Source: Neomelitea salexigens DSM 19753 (GTDB taxonomy: Bacteria > Pseudomonadota > Gammaproteobacteria > Pseudomonadales > Spongiibacteraceae). From it: a stretch of DNA of 64,000 nt. The DNA lies in the NCBI RefSeq assembly GCF_000422345.1, contig NZ_KE383819.1:13517-77516 (forward strand), in the 5' to 3' direction. The position numbers and the translations under genes were made by a program. Positions 36,206 through 45,908 of the stretch are shown here, one piece after another (within the stretch, counting starts at the first letter, position 1; the number at the start of each line of letters is the position of its first letter). The notes below the pieces were generated by a model, which was not told the DNA's origin, ran no database searches, and saw only the letters and a program-made list of their open reading frames with translations.

Positions 36206-37054
36206 TTACTCCATGGCGGCCTTAAGCTTTTTCATCGCCGCTTTTTCCAGTTGTCGAATGCGCTCAGCGGAAACGCCGTAGCGGTCGGCCAACTCGTGCA
36301 GAGTCGCTTTGCTTTCGACCAACCAGCGGCTTTGCAGGATATCCCGACTACGCTCGTCTAGCTCGTCCAGCGCCAGGGCTAAACTCTGGTGGTTGCTCTC
36401 TTCCCAGTTATCAGCTTCCAGCAGGCGCGCAGGGTCTTGGCTGTTGTCTTCCAAGTAATGCACCGGCGCGACGAAACTGCTGTCGTCATCACTGTCGCTG
36501 GCATCGAAGCCGACATCCACCGAACTCAGGCGCCCTTCCATACGGCGCACTTCAGTGACATCAACGCCGAGATCACTGGCCACGGCGTGGGCCTCGTCAT
36601 TACTCAGCCAGGCCAGCTGTTTCTTCGCACTGCGCAGATTGAAAAACAACTTACGCTGCGCCTTGGTGGTTGCCACTTTCACAATGCGCCAGTTGCGCAA
36701 TACGTACTCGTGAATTTCCGCCTTGATCCAGTGCACCGCAAAAGACACCAAACGCACCCCTTTGCTGGGGTCAAAGCGCTTAACCGCCTTCATCAGACCG
36801 ACATTGCCTTCCTGAATCAGGTCAGCCTGGGGCAGGCCATAGCCGCTGTAGCTTTTAGCAATGTGCACCACAAAACGAAGGTGCGACATAACTAACTCGC
36901 GGGCCGCCTCAAGGTTGCCACGATAGTGAAGTTCTTCCGCCAGTTCCCGCTCGCGCTCAACACTGAGCACAGGGATACTGCCTACTGCTTGAATATATGC
37001 AGAGAGATCACCACCCGGCACAAGTTGCTGTACTGGCTGCAGATGGGTGCTCAT
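36206..37054 (-). CDS. rpoH: RNA polymerase heat-shock sigma factor RpoH (sigma-32)
   Basis: The 282-residue sigma factor has region 1.2/2 ([54 protein letters not shown]), the RpoH box QRKLFFNLR and region 4 ([27 protein letters not shown]). It directs transcription of heat-shock genes. AGGAGG lies 7 bases before the ATG at 37054. FtsX/FtsE genes, which often precede rpoH, are absent; an AarF-like kinase gene lies upstream instead. Confidence 0.96.
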   Translation of the reverse strand: MSTHLQPVQQLVPGGDLSAYIQAVGSIPVLSVERERELAEELHYRGNLEAARELVMSHLRFVVHIAKSYSGYGLPQADLIQEGNVGLMKAVKRFDPSKGVRLVSFAVHWIKAEIHEYVLRNWRIVKVATTKAQRKLFFNLRSAKKQLAWLSNDEAHAVASDLGVDVTEVRRMEGRLSSVDVGFDASDSDDDSSFVAPVHYLEDNSQDPARLLEADNWEESNHQSLALALDELDERSRDILQSRWLVESKATLHELADRYGVSAERIRQLEKAAMKKLKAAME

Positions 37055-37208
37055 GCACATCCTCCTCACTGGTTACGGCCTCCCTCGCGGGGGCCCAAAA
37101 ATACCGACTGCTTATTAGATGCCTAATAGTCGAAAAGTTCAAGAGTAAAGACCGCTCAAGCGCCCGAAGCCACTGGTCGCGAGCGTTACAACGCGTTAGT
37201 AAACACCA

Positions 37209-38564
37209 CTACAAAAACTCTTGGAATACGGGTTCACCGTCAAAATGCGCATCCAACTGCGCAATCAGGGCATAGACACCCATGAGTTTACGCATAACGT
37301 AAAGGAAGTCCTTAGGGGGCAACGCAAAATAAGTGCTGATGGAGGCCGCCACTGCCCGCTTGGCAATGCGTTTAGGAAGGTTGCTGCGCCGCCAGTCGTA
37401 AAGGCCGTCGGCGCTGCGCGCCTCATCCGGGGCCAGGGAGGCTGAGCGCAGCGGCTCGCCGATATCCATACCGATGTCCACGAAGTTATCCAGCACACTG
37501 TCCGGGAAGTGCTCTTTCATGAAACCCAGGTCAATACTGCACTGACGGAACACCTCGCGATCGCGACGGTAAGCGGCACGCATCATCTCGCAAAAACGCT
37601 CAGCGAAGTCCGGCGGCAACAGTCGCATGGCGCCGAAATCCAGTAGCACTAACTGGTCGTTGCCATCGTCATTAATACGCACGCGGTAATTGCCAAAATT
37701 GGGGTCAGTTTGCATGCGCTGCCAGCGAAACAGCTCGGTAAGAAATAGCCTAAGCAGCGCCTCGCCCAACGCATTGCGGCGCGCCTGCGACAATGCCTCG
37801 ACGTCGCAAGCAGCCACGCCCAGCGAACTCTCATAGCTCATGGTGAGCACACGCTGAGTGCAATAGCGATCGTAACTGCCGGGCACCACATAGCGCGCTT
37901 CACTAGTCAGGCGTTGGCGGGCGAAATCGAGATCGCGTTTTTCCTGCTCGTAATCGACTTCTTTGTGCAAGAGCTGGCGGATATCACCAAACCAGTCATC
38001 AATGTTACGCGTGGCATCCAGCAGCCGAGACAGTTTCAACAGACCCATCAACGCCTGGAAGTCGGCGTCGATAGTTTTATCCACGCCGGGGTACTGCACC
38101 TTCACGCACAGCTGTTCACCACTGCTGCGCAATACGGCCCTGTGCACTTGGCCTAGCGAGGCGGCGGCAAGCGGCTCGGTGTCGATATCCAGCTCAGCAA
38201 GGCGCTCTTCGCCCAGCTCTTTTTCCAACACCTTGCGAATCGCCCGCCAGCTCATTGGCGGCGTGTCGTCTTCCAGTGAATGCAGGGCTTCAGCAACTTC
38301 TGGCGGCATTAAGTAATCGGCATAGGTGGCCATCACCTGGCCAATTTTCACCACACTGCCCTTCAATTTACCCAGCTCTGCGATAAAGAATTCAATGTTC
38401 TCGCGGCGCTGGGCGAGGGCGGCCTCCTCATCGTTGGAAAAGCGCTCGCGCAGCGACTGGCGCAAAGCTCGGCTGCCGTAACGCAGTCCCACTTTGGATA
38501 ACTCCAGGCGGCGCGAAAAGCCACCGGTTTTAATACGGTGCAGGGACTTCTCTTTATCACTCAT
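37209..38564 (-). CDS. AarF/ABC1/UbiB-like kinase family protein
   Basis: The 451-residue protein belongs to the ABC1 (ADCK/UbiB-like) atypical kinases. The KxGQ motif is in GSVVKIGQVMATYADYLMPPEV, the Ala-rich loop in LAAASLGQVHRAVLRSSGEQLCVKVQYPGVD, and the metal Asp in LVLLDFGAMRLL. Members support ubiquinone synthesis or lipid homeostasis; this one lacks the C-terminal membrane helices of true UbiB. An ATG at 38564 is used, with no clear ribosome site. It is followed by rpoH 154 bp downstream. Confidence 0.87.
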   Translation of the reverse strand: MSDKEKSLHRIKTGGFSRRLELSKVGLRYGSRALRQSLRERFSNDEEAALAQRRENIEFFIAELGKLKGSVVKIGQVMATYADYLMPPEVAEALHSLEDDTPPMSWRAIRKVLEKELGEERLAELDIDTEPLAAASLGQVHRAVLRSSGEQLCVKVQYPGVDKTIDADFQALMGLLKLSRLLDATRNIDDWFGDIRQLLHKEVDYEQEKRDLDFARQRLTSEARYVVPGSYDRYCTQRVLTMSYESSLGVAACDVEALSQARRNALGEALLRLFLTELFRWQRMQTDPNFGNYRVRINDDGNDQLVLLDFGAMRLLPPDFAERFCEMMRAAYRRDREVFRQCSIDLGFMKEHFPDSVLDNFVDIGMDIGEPLRSASLAPDEARSADGLYDWRRSNLPKRIAKRAVAASISTYFALPPKDFLYVMRKLMGVYALIAQLDAHFDGEPVFQEFL

Positions 38565-38605
38565 AAACAAATGGCATTAGGCGGGGAAATTGGCGGATGA
38601 GCGGC

Positions 38606-38911
38606 CTAGGGCCAGTCATCCCCGTAGTCGTGCAGCAACTCTTCGCCTGGGGCGATATCTCGCAGCGCTACCACACTAAAGTCGTCATAGTAGATCACAT
38701 TGGCCGGCCGCCCGTGATTGATGTATTTCAAGGAGCAGCAAACATCCACATCGCGGCCATCGGCCAGGCTCAGGGTGTGCAAACCCGGCTCTATTGTTGG
38801 CGCCGTTTCGCACCAGCCAATCACGGTATCGGCGGCAATAGCCCTGCGAGCAAACAAGCCCTTGCCATGCACAGGGCTGTTGCGCACCTTGTATAAACGC
38901 GAACCGGCCAT
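38606..38911 (-). CDS. Small SET-domain protein (putative lysine methyltransferase)
   Basis: The 101-residue protein is a minimal SET domain: RNSPVHGKGLFARRAIAADTVIGW at the N-terminus, KYINHGRPANV (the SAM-pocket NH motif) and GEELLHDYGDDW (catalytic Tyr). It lacks pre-SET and post-SET zinc regions. Such proteins are found in scattered bacteria, where they may methylate ribosomal or DNA-associated proteins. It shares strand with the dienelactone hydrolase gene, 8 bp downstream of it. Confidence 0.82.
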   Translation of the reverse strand: MAGSRLYKVRNSPVHGKGLFARRAIAADTVIGWCETAPTIEPGLHTLSLADGRDVDVCCSLKYINHGRPANVIYYDDFSVVALRDIAPGEELLHDYGDDWP

Positions 38912-38919
38912 CGCCGTGC

Positions 38920-39675
38920 TTAGTCTTCCAACATGCGCATCAAGGCTGCCCAGCTCTGACTGTCGGCCTTGGCATCATAACTCAGTGGCAAACCGTATTT
39001 TTTACCGACGGCCGTGGCACCGGGGTTGGTAAAGCTATGCTGGACGCCAGGGAAACTCATCAGCTGCAAATCCACCCCCGCAGAAGACATTTCCTCAACA
39101 AAAGCACCGACTTGCTCAGCGGGCACCATTGGGTCAGCGCCGCCGGTGGCCACCAACACCTTGGCTTTCACCACACCCGCTTGCGCTGGGGTTTCGGTGC
39201 CCAAGCTACCGTGAAAACTCGCCACTCCAGCCAAATCCAGCCCGCGGCGCGCCTGATTCAACACCACCGCTCCACCAAAGCAGTAGCCAATCGCATAGAT
39301 GTCGCCCTTGGTTTGCCGCTTCAAAATGGCCACTGCCGCGTCAAAGCGGGCATTCATTTTTTCCGGCTCAGCGAGTGCCGCGTTCATAAAGGCTGTGGCA
39401 TTTTCTGGGTGACTCGCCGTTTTGCCGTGGCCGTACATGTCGACAGCAATGGCTGTATAGCCCGCCTCAGCAAGCATCTTGGCGCGCTTGCGCGCGTAAT
39501 CATTTAAGCCCCACCACTCGTGCACAACAACGACTGCGGGGGCGTCACTGCGCTTGGCCTTGTACAACATCGCCGTCCCAAGGTCGTCCGGCAGCTGAAT
39601 TTTCTCGGCGGCCAGTGATTGGCTCACGCCCGACAAGGCCAAAATGGCGGCGAACAGTAACGAAAAGAGTCGCAT
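38920..39675 (-). CDS. Secreted dienelactone hydrolase family protein
   Basis: The 251-residue alpha/beta hydrolase has a signal peptide (VSQSLAAEK) and the family nucleophile elbow GYCFGGAVVL with Cys in place of Ser, plus VVVHEWWGLNDYARKRA and the His in GVQHSFTNPG. DLH enzymes hydrolyse dienelactones or related esters; this one should act in the periplasm, and its substrate is unknown. It leads the SET-domain gene and is divergent from the DUF1761 gene. Confidence 0.9.
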   Translation of the reverse strand: MRLFSLLFAAILALSGVSQSLAAEKIQLPDDLGTAMLYKAKRSDAPAVVVVHEWWGLNDYARKRAKMLAEAGYTAIAVDMYGHGKTASHPENATAFMNAALAEPEKMNARFDAAVAILKRQTKGDIYAIGYCFGGAVVLNQARRGLDLAGVASFHGSLGTETPAQAGVVKAKVLVATGGADPMVPAEQVGAFVEEMSSAGVDLQLMSFPGVQHSFTNPGATAVGKKYGLPLSYDAKADSQSWAALMRMLED

Positions 39676-39806
39676 TAATTTTTCTCTCCCTGATTAACAG
39701 CCTGAATGAAAAACCACATCGTGGTTCGTATTCTCAACAGTACAGACTACACTCTACATCAACACCCAGTCGTGATGATAACTCTTGCGGTACGGACCCA
39801 AGCCCC

Positions 39807-40199
39807 ATGTCGATTTTTGACCTCCACCCAGGCGCCGCAGCCAGTGCCTTTCTCCTTAGTTTACTGCTCGGCTACATCTGGTATTCACCGCGAGTATTCG
39901 GCGACGCCTGGCGTTTAGAGCAGGGGCTCGGCGACAAAGCGACTGGCCCGGAATCGTCGCTGCCGGCAATGGCTAGCGCCTGCTTGCTACAGAGCTGGAT
40001 GGTCGGGGTACTGGTCATGTTACTGCACAAGGGCTTACTTCCGTCTGGCACAATGATACTTTGCCTAAGCAGCTATATTAGCGTCGCCTGGCTATTGCGC
40101 CGGGTGCAGGCCAAAAATCGTAAGGTCGCCCTTATCGATTGCAGCTTTTTGGGCGCGACCACCATTCTTAGCTACTTGATGCACAGCATCATTTATTAG
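39807..40199 (+). CDS. DUF1761 family small membrane protein
   Basis: The 130-residue protein has four hydrophobic segments and the DUF1761 start pattern LLGYIWYSPRVFGDAWRLEQGL. No function is known. The ATG at 39807 is the first credible start; the frame upstream to 39615 overlaps the divergent gene and is unlike the family. The ribosome site is weak. Confidence 0.75.
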   Translation: MSIFDLHPGAAASAFLLSLLLGYIWYSPRVFGDAWRLEQGLGDKATGPESSLPAMASACLLQSWMVGVLVMLLHKGLLPSGTMILCLSSYISVAWLLRRVQAKNRKVALIDCSFLGATTILSYLMHSIIY

Positions 40200-40202
40200 C
40201 GC

Positions 40203-40463
40203 TCACATCATGCTGCGCTCCACCTCCCGCAATCGGCGGGAATGATAGCGGCAGTTCTTACGCAGCCAGTTGTCCCGGCTTTTCCGCGCCCGCTTCATAG
40301 CGGCGCCACTTTTATAGCCCTTTAACTTGCGGCCATCGCGCAAGGCCTGCTGCAAACGCACCGCCTCTCGCTTGGCACTTTTACACTGTGGCCAATCCGC
40401 TGCATTGGCCCCCTCCAAAGACAGCAGTGATACCGTTAGTCCGACAATGATCCATCCACGCAT
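40203..40463 (-). CDS. Small secreted basic protein of unknown function
   Basis: The 86-residue protein has a signal peptide (VGLTVSLLSLEGANA) and a mature part of about 65 residues with two Cys (DWPQCKSAK, WLRKNCRYH) that is rich in Arg and Lys. GGAGG lies before the ATG, which supports it as a real gene. I recognise no family. Its stop lies 3 bp past the convergent DUF1761 stop. Confidence 0.65.
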   Translation of the reverse strand: MRGWIIVGLTVSLLSLEGANAADWPQCKSAKREAVRLQQALRDGRKLKGYKSGAAMKRARKSRDNWLRKNCRYHSRRLREVERSMM

Positions 40464-40602
40464 CTCGACAACCTCCCTGTTGCGACGCGACCTTTCTCCC
40501 TGAAGCTAGAACAGCAATTCCGCCTGTGCAACACACTGTTCCTGATGCACCCCCACTGGCATAATAGCTGCTTTGCCACCACACCGACCGGATGCTCCCG
40601 AT

Positions 40603-41577
40603 ATGTCCCGCCAGAACCTCTCTGACTACCTTTCCTCTCACGCGCCTTCAGCGACACTGGCACAACTGATTTTGTCGATTGCCGAGGTCAGCCGCGCTAT
40701 CCGTGACGACCTGTCCGGCGGTGCGTTGAACGATATTCTCGGCGCCGCTGGCGCAGAGAACGTTCAAGGGGAAGAGCAAAAGAAGCTGGACGTGATCGCC
40801 AACGAGCGTATTAAAACCGCACTGTCGGCATTGCCCAGCGTGCGCGGCATTGCCTCTGAAGAGGAAGATGAGGTCGTCGCCGCCCACAATGATGGCGAAT
40901 TCTTGGTCACGTTCGATCCACTGGACGGCTCGTCAAATATCGATATAAACAGCATGGTCGGCACCATTTTTTCCGTGCTCGGCAGCCGTGGCGAAGGCGC
41001 CGTTAGCGAGGCCGAGTTCTTGCAGCCGGGCCGCCAGCAATTGGCTGCGGGGTATGTGCTGTACGGGCCATCCGTGATGCTGGTATTGACCGTAGGCAAA
41101 GGCGTGGTGATGTTTACCTACGAGCCGAAATCGGGTGAGTATCTGCTCACTGAAGCCGAGGTCAGCATTGCCAGGGAGTGCAAAGAATTCGCCATTAATA
41201 TGTCCAACCAGCGCCACTGGCACCCCGCTATGCAGCGCTATATTGGTGAACTGCTACAGGGCAGCGAAGGCCCCAGAGGCAAGAACTACAACATGCGCTG
41301 GGTCGCGGCGATGGTGGCCGATGTGCACCGCATACTGTGTCGCGGCGGTCTGTTCTGCTACCCCTGGGACGCCCGCAAACCCGAGCAGGCCGGCAAACTG
41401 CGCCTGATGTACGAGGCGAACCCAATGGGACTACTCGTCGAGCAAGCCGGTGGCAAAGTGTGCACCCCCGACGGGAATATTCTCGACATTCAGCCTGAGC
41501 ACATCCACCAGCGCGTCCCCGTGATCCTCGGCGCCGCGGATGAAGTGACACTGTGCCTGGACTACCACCAGCAATAA
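40603..41577 (+). CDS. fbp: Class I fructose-1,6-bisphosphatase
   Basis: The 324-residue enzyme has the metal and substrate motifs [26 protein letters not shown] and the C-terminal [12 protein letters not shown], all standard for class I FBPase. It removes the 1-phosphate of fructose 1,6-bisphosphate in gluconeogenesis. The ATG at 40603 matches the family N-terminus; a TTG at 40573 would add 10 residues. The rest of the sugar-phosphate pathway (tkt-epd-pgk-fba) lies 13 kb away. Confidence 0.96.
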   Translation: MSRQNLSDYLSSHAPSATLAQLILSIAEVSRAIRDDLSGGALNDILGAAGAENVQGEEQKKLDVIANERIKTALSALPSVRGIASEEEDEVVAAHNDGEFLVTFDPLDGSSNIDINSMVGTIFSVLGSRGEGAVSEAEFLQPGRQQLAAGYVLYGPSVMLVLTVGKGVVMFTYEPKSGEYLLTEAEVSIARECKEFAINMSNQRHWHPAMQRYIGELLQGSEGPRGKNYNMRWVAAMVADVHRILCRGGLFCYPWDARKPEQAGKLRLMYEANPMGLLVEQAGGKVCTPDGNILDIQPEHIHQRVPVILGAADEVTLCLDYHQQ

Positions 41578-41622
41578 TTAAACCCTGGCGCCGCCTCGCC
41601 CAGCGCAGGCGGCAGCATTCGC

Positions 41623-44220
41623 TTAAAACCGCTTGAAGACTTCCACACCGTAAAACCGGGGATCCCCCAGCGCCTGAGCATAGGTACCCAGCGATTCACC
41701 CGTTGCCACGGCACCAATATCGTAGCGCTCGTCGGTGGCGTTTTTCACATAGGCGGCAATGTTCAGGTCGTTCTCGCGATTGCTCCAGCTCAAGCGCAGG
41801 TCGACCAACATATAGTCGTCGGCATACACCAGCCCCGGGTTGCGCTTGGCAACATCCCAAGAGGCGTCATCCAAGCCCATGTACACTTCGCCCTTGTAGC
41901 TCAGGTCAATGCGCGGCGTGAATAACCCCACCTCGGTATTCAAGGTGTACTGAACACCCAGTGCCGCCGTTTTCCTCGGCGACACCGCAAACTCTTCATC
42001 ACTGCGATCGATTGCAACGCTATCGCCCGCCACTGCCAACGGTGCCAGAGCCGTGTCTTCAAACTCCACAAAGCTGTAGTTGTTATTGCTGTAGCTCAAG
42101 GTAATCAGTGTATTCATGGTCGGCAGCCAGGTCAGCTCCATTTCGCCGCCCTCTATCGTCGACTCCCCGGCATTTTGCGAGGTGACGATCAGCGAATTGG
42201 CCGAGTCCACGCTCACGGTAATCAGCTGCATATTCTCGAAGGTCATGGAATACAGCGCCACATTGAAGCGCAGCGACCGCTCCAGTGCGTCTATCTTGAA
42301 GCCGATTTCGCGATTTTCCAGCAACTCTGGCTCAACCACCGCCAAGCCATCGACCCCGCTGGGCTCGTGAAAGCCCGACTTAAAGCCATTGCTCCATGTG
42401 GCATAGACCATGGCGGAGTCCACCAGAGTATTTTCCAGTAGCGACTCCGGCAGCACCCAGGAGGTTGATGCCATCGGCGTGAACTCCTTGAAGGTACTGC
42501 TGGTTTCGTAGTTTTTGGCAGCGCCTAGCGGCGCACCAATGATATCGGGGTAGGCCTCTCGCAGAATATCCTGGGCAATACTCAGCGGGTCCTGAGACCA
42601 CGTGCCCAGGAAAGTATGAATACCCATCGACGGCTCGACCGGCACAAAACGCGGGTCAGCCGAGGTTAAGGCGGTAGACACCGCGGCCAGGTCGGCTTCG
42701 CGTGTAGCCAGTTCGGAGTCGCGACTCTCTTCGGTATAGCGGCCGCCGACGGTTAGCTCCCAGTCCTCGGTGATGTGCCAAGTTGCTTGTGCAAAAGCCG
42801 CCGCTGTCTCGCCGAATATTTCAAAATCCTGAACCGTTGCCAGCGGCACCAGCGCGCCCAGCACCGGAGGGTTAGTGCCACCCGGGGGGACCAATGCCGG
42901 ATTGGGTACTTGCCCGGCCAGCAGCTGCGCCAAGGACGTGGAATCGGCACCGACCAGTGGACTGCCGACCATAAAGCGCTCGTTCTTATATTCATCTTGC
43001 CAGAACAGGCCCGCCGTGTAGTCTACCGCGCCATCGAATAGTCGGCCGTTAAATTGCAATTCTAAGGTCAGCGATTCCTGGTCGCTGTCACCCAACACAA
43101 TGCCACGCAAAAATGGCGCCGGGCCGCCTTCATCCGCATTGCTTTGGGGTCCACCTTTCACCGCGTCGCGGTAGCCAAAAATGCCCTTGATACTGTGATC
43201 GGCATTCAGTTCCCAGTCTGCCGTGGCGCCGAGCAGCACAACATCTTGATCTTTAACTTGATACTGTTGATCGCCCTGATTGGTGACCAAATCGGGCAGC
43301 TTATCCCGGTCATTCGCTTCGCAGTTGTCGCGATACGCTCGGGGGTTGCTCGGGTCGGTGTCGCCCGGCCACAGCAGACCGAGGCCATCAACAAACAAGG
43401 CATCATCATTGACAATTTTGCAGTGGTAGGTGGGATAGCGCTCGCGAATTTTACCGAGGAAGGTCAGGGTATCCAGTGTCAGGCTATCGCTGGCAAGCCA
43501 GCGGGTTTGAAAGATGGCCGAGAGCCGGTCAATGGACTGAGTATCGCCGATACTGCGGTCCTCGAGAAAGCCGTCACGGCGGTGGCTATTCACCGATAGG
43601 CGAGTCAGGAAGTCCTCACTGACCGGCATATTTACCGCCGCGCGCAGCCGATTCTCACCGTAGCTACCCAGGCCGCCCTCCACATAACCACTGGCAACAT
43701 CTTCAGGTTTGCTCAGCGTGAAAACAAGGGCACCACCGGTGTTATTCTTGCCAAATAGCGTGCCCTGAGGGCCACGCAATACCTGCACGCTGTCCACGTC
43801 GATGGTATCCAGCAGCTGGCCATCCGGGCGCGGGATAAATATGCCGTCCAGATAAACACTCACCGAGGGGTCAAAGCGCGCCATCGGTGCCCGCTGACCA
43901 ATTCCGCGAATAAAGATCTGCGCCGATGTGCTGTCGTTAATCTGCAAGCTGGGCACCGATTTACTCAACTCGGTGGTGCTCAAAATGCCCTGGGCACGCA
44001 AGTCGTCACCGCTCATCGCGGTGACCGCAACCGGTGTTTCCTGCAAGTTTTCCGAGCGCTTACGGGCGGTTACCAGGACCTCTTCGATAGTACCGCCCAT
44101 TTTTTCCTTGGCGGCAACTGGCGCCTGTTGAGCAAATGCCGGGCTCGCGCCTAGCAGCAACACGCAGCCGGGCAACAGGCCCCGGCCGAGGCAGGAGAAC
44201 ATACGCATAGTGAGTACCAT
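41623..44220 (-). CDS. TonB-dependent outer-membrane receptor
   Basis: The 865-residue protein has a signal peptide (ASPAFAQQ), a TonB-box-like EEVLVTARKR, a plug (VPSLQINDSTSAQIFIRGIGQR ... RVLRGPQGTLFGKNNTGGALVF-like block) and a barrel ending GVEVFKRF. It is longer than the first receptor and different in sequence, so the two import different ligands. No clear ribosome site separates the ATG at 44220 from ATGs at 44208 and 44202. A perfect 20-bp palindrome 17 bp upstream suggests tight control. An LLM flavoprotein gene lies 178 bp further upstream on the same strand. Confidence 0.93.
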   Translation of the reverse strand: MVLTMRMFSCLGRGLLPGCVLLLGASPAFAQQAPVAAKEKMGGTIEEVLVTARKRSENLQETPVAVTAMSGDDLRAQGILSTTELSKSVPSLQINDSTSAQIFIRGIGQRAPMARFDPSVSVYLDGIFIPRPDGQLLDTIDVDSVQVLRGPQGTLFGKNNTGGALVFTLSKPEDVASGYVEGGLGSYGENRLRAAVNMPVSEDFLTRLSVNSHRRDGFLEDRSIGDTQSIDRLSAIFQTRWLASDSLTLDTLTFLGKIRERYPTYHCKIVNDDALFVDGLGLLWPGDTDPSNPRAYRDNCEANDRDKLPDLVTNQGDQQYQVKDQDVVLLGATADWELNADHSIKGIFGYRDAVKGGPQSNADEGGPAPFLRGIVLGDSDQESLTLELQFNGRLFDGAVDYTAGLFWQDEYKNERFMVGSPLVGADSTSLAQLLAGQVPNPALVPPGGTNPPVLGALVPLATVQDFEIFGETAAAFAQATWHITEDWELTVGGRYTEESRDSELATREADLAAVSTALTSADPRFVPVEPSMGIHTFLGTWSQDPLSIAQDILREAYPDIIGAPLGAAKNYETSSTFKEFTPMASTSWVLPESLLENTLVDSAMVYATWSNGFKSGFHEPSGVDGLAVVEPELLENREIGFKIDALERSLRFNVALYSMTFENMQLITVSVDSANSLIVTSQNAGESTIEGGEMELTWLPTMNTLITLSYSNNNYSFVEFEDTALAPLAVAGDSVAIDRSDEEFAVSPRKTAALGVQYTLNTEVGLFTPRIDLSYKGEVYMGLDDASWDVAKRNPGLVYADDYMLVDLRLSWSNRENDLNIAAYVKNATDERYDIGAVATGESLGTYAQALGDPRFYGVEVFKRF

Positions 44221-44237
44221 CTGTCATTATTCATTAT

Positions 44238-44257
44238 TGTTATGGCGCGCCATAACA
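44238..44257. promoter_or_regulatory. Perfect 20-bp palindrome upstream of TonB receptor
   Basis: TGTTATGGCGCGCCATAACA is its own reverse complement, with no mismatch. It ends 17 bp before the receptor ATG. A half-site GTTATGG recurs at 44310-44316. It is a strong candidate operator for a TetR- or GntR-like dimer, or an mRNA hairpin covering the ribosome site. Confidence 0.65.
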
Positions 44258-44398
44258 TGCGGCGCACATATGTAGCCTAACTACAGCAACACTAAAACAC
44301 AATGCTTTCGTTATGGATCTTTGCGGCTGTAAAGGAGGGGTGGACAAGAAGCGCCCCACCACCCGGCCGGTGGCGGGGGATAGGTTGAACAGGCGGCC

Positions 44399-45421
44399 TT
44401 AGAGAACCGCCTCAGCTAAAAACTCCATGGTTTCAATCGATGTCTCAAAGTGATCGCGGTGGCCGATCATTAGGCTGGTTACCGGCGATTTCTTCCAGTC
44501 CTGCAAGCGCTCCTTAATTCGCGCTTTCGGACCCACCAGGGAAATTTCATCCACCAGGGCATCCGGCACGGCTTTGATCGCCTCTTCGTGCTTACCCTCA
44601 TACCACAGGTCCTGCACTTTTTCGGCTTCATCGCCAAAGCCCATGCGCCCCATCAAGTTCTTATGGAAGTTATCTTTGCGGGCGCCCATGCCGCCGAGAT
44701 AAAGTGCCATGGTCATCTTGCCCGGGAACATCGCTTCCTCGAGGTTATCGTTGATGATGCAATTCACCATGGCATTAATTTCAAAGCCCTCAGGCTTATT
44801 TGCCAGACTTTCTTCAAAGATATCCATACGGTAAGGCGAGACAAATATCGGCATCCAGCCGTCGAAACGCTCTGCCGCGAGGGCGATATTTTTAGGCCCT
44901 TCGGCGCCGAGAAATACCGGAATTTTATTGCGCAGCGGGTGGGTAATGCTCTTCAGGGGTTTGCCCAGGCCCAGGCTATCCGGCCCGTTATAGGGCAGGT
45001 TGTACTGCTTGCCGCTGAACTCCACCGGAGCCTCACGGGCGATGACCTGCTGGAAGATATCCAACCACTCGCGCGTGCGCTCCAAAGGGCGCTTAAACTG
45101 CTGGCCATACCAGCCCTCAACAACCTGCGGCCCCGATACCCCCACGCCCAAACACAGGCGACCGTTGGAAATATGGTCGAGGGTTAACGCCGACATCGCC
45201 GCGCACACCGGGGTACGCGCAGAAATCTGCATAACGCCAGTACACAGTCGAATCTTAGAGGTCATTGCAGCGATCGCCGCCAAGGGGGTAAAACAGTCAG
45301 AACCGTAGGCTTCCGCCGTGTACACAGAGTCAAAGCCGAGGTTTTCCGCAGCCTGTGCAAGTTCGATAAAGCGATCTGTGGGTTGCTTTTGAAAGTAGCC
45401 CAAATGTAAGCCGAGTTTCAT
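44399..45421 (-). CDS. LLM-class flavin/F420-dependent oxidoreductase
   Basis: The 340-residue luciferase-like monooxygenase has the N-terminal LGLHLGYFQKQPTDRFIELAQAAENLGFDSVYTAEAYGSD, the substrate loop RLCLGVGVSGPQVVEGWYGQ and the C-terminal GHRDHFETSIETMEFLAE. It resembles the group often called F420-dependent, common in actinobacteria; whether this organism has F420 cannot be told here, and FMN is possible. It may oxidise or reduce the compound taken up by the neighbouring TonB receptor. Confidence 0.88.
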   Translation of the reverse strand: MKLGLHLGYFQKQPTDRFIELAQAAENLGFDSVYTAEAYGSDCFTPLAAIAAMTSKIRLCTGVMQISARTPVCAAMSALTLDHISNGRLCLGVGVSGPQVVEGWYGQQFKRPLERTREWLDIFQQVIAREAPVEFSGKQYNLPYNGPDSLGLGKPLKSITHPLRNKIPVFLGAEGPKNIALAAERFDGWMPIFVSPYRMDIFEESLANKPEGFEINAMVNCIINDNLEEAMFPGKMTMALYLGGMGARKDNFHKNLMGRMGFGDEAEKVQDLWYEGKHEEAIKAVPDALVDEISLVGPKARIKERLQDWKKSPVTSLMIGHRDHFETSIETMEFLAEAVL

Positions 45422-45527
45422 GGCCGCGTCCTTCTAGCTGTGCGAATAAGCGCTCAGTATAGAAAGGTGGCTTGCGCAGACCTATGGCAAAACAGCTCAA
45501 TTGGCATTTTGGCAGTGGCGAAAAAGA

Positions 45528-45896
45528 TCAGCTGCCCACCGTGGGTGGCTGGGTATTGGCAACCCACTCCCACCACTGGTGCTCGCCCTCGGGCTTATCC
45601 TTATCCTGGCAGCGATACACATTCCATGTAACCAGATAATCCGGGTTGTCGACAGCGTGACCAGCGCCATCGCGGTATTGACCTGGCGGCGCAATAAACC
45701 ACGGCGACATGGACGAGGGCAGGGTAAATTCCTCGCCCTGAGCCGGGCGCAGGGTAATGCCGTCGCTGGGCGTTACCCGCACGACCTTGCCCGACAACAC
45801 CCGCTGCTGCAATGCGGCGCCGTCTACATCAAAGTAGCTCAGCGCCACCAGGGCCGTTTTATCCAGCAGCGCCTCTAGCCGCTCTAGCTCAGCCAT
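45528..45896 (-). CDS. Conserved hypothetical cytosolic protein
   Basis: The 122-residue protein has no signal peptide or membrane segment. It begins MAELERLEALLDKTALVALSYF, contains VVRVTPSDGITLRPAQGEEFTLPSSMSPWFIAPPG and ends with a Trp-rich stretch (HQWWEWV). I recognise no family. It lies 12 bp before nothing else on its own strand except serA upstream, so serA and it may share a transcript. Confidence 0.65.
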   Translation of the reverse strand: MAELERLEALLDKTALVALSYFDVDGAALQQRVLSGKVVRVTPSDGITLRPAQGEEFTLPSSMSPWFIAPPGQYRDGAGHAVDNPDYLVTWNVYRCQDKDKPEGEHQWWEWVANTQPPTVGS

Positions 45897-45908
45897 CGTT
45901 GCGCTGAC

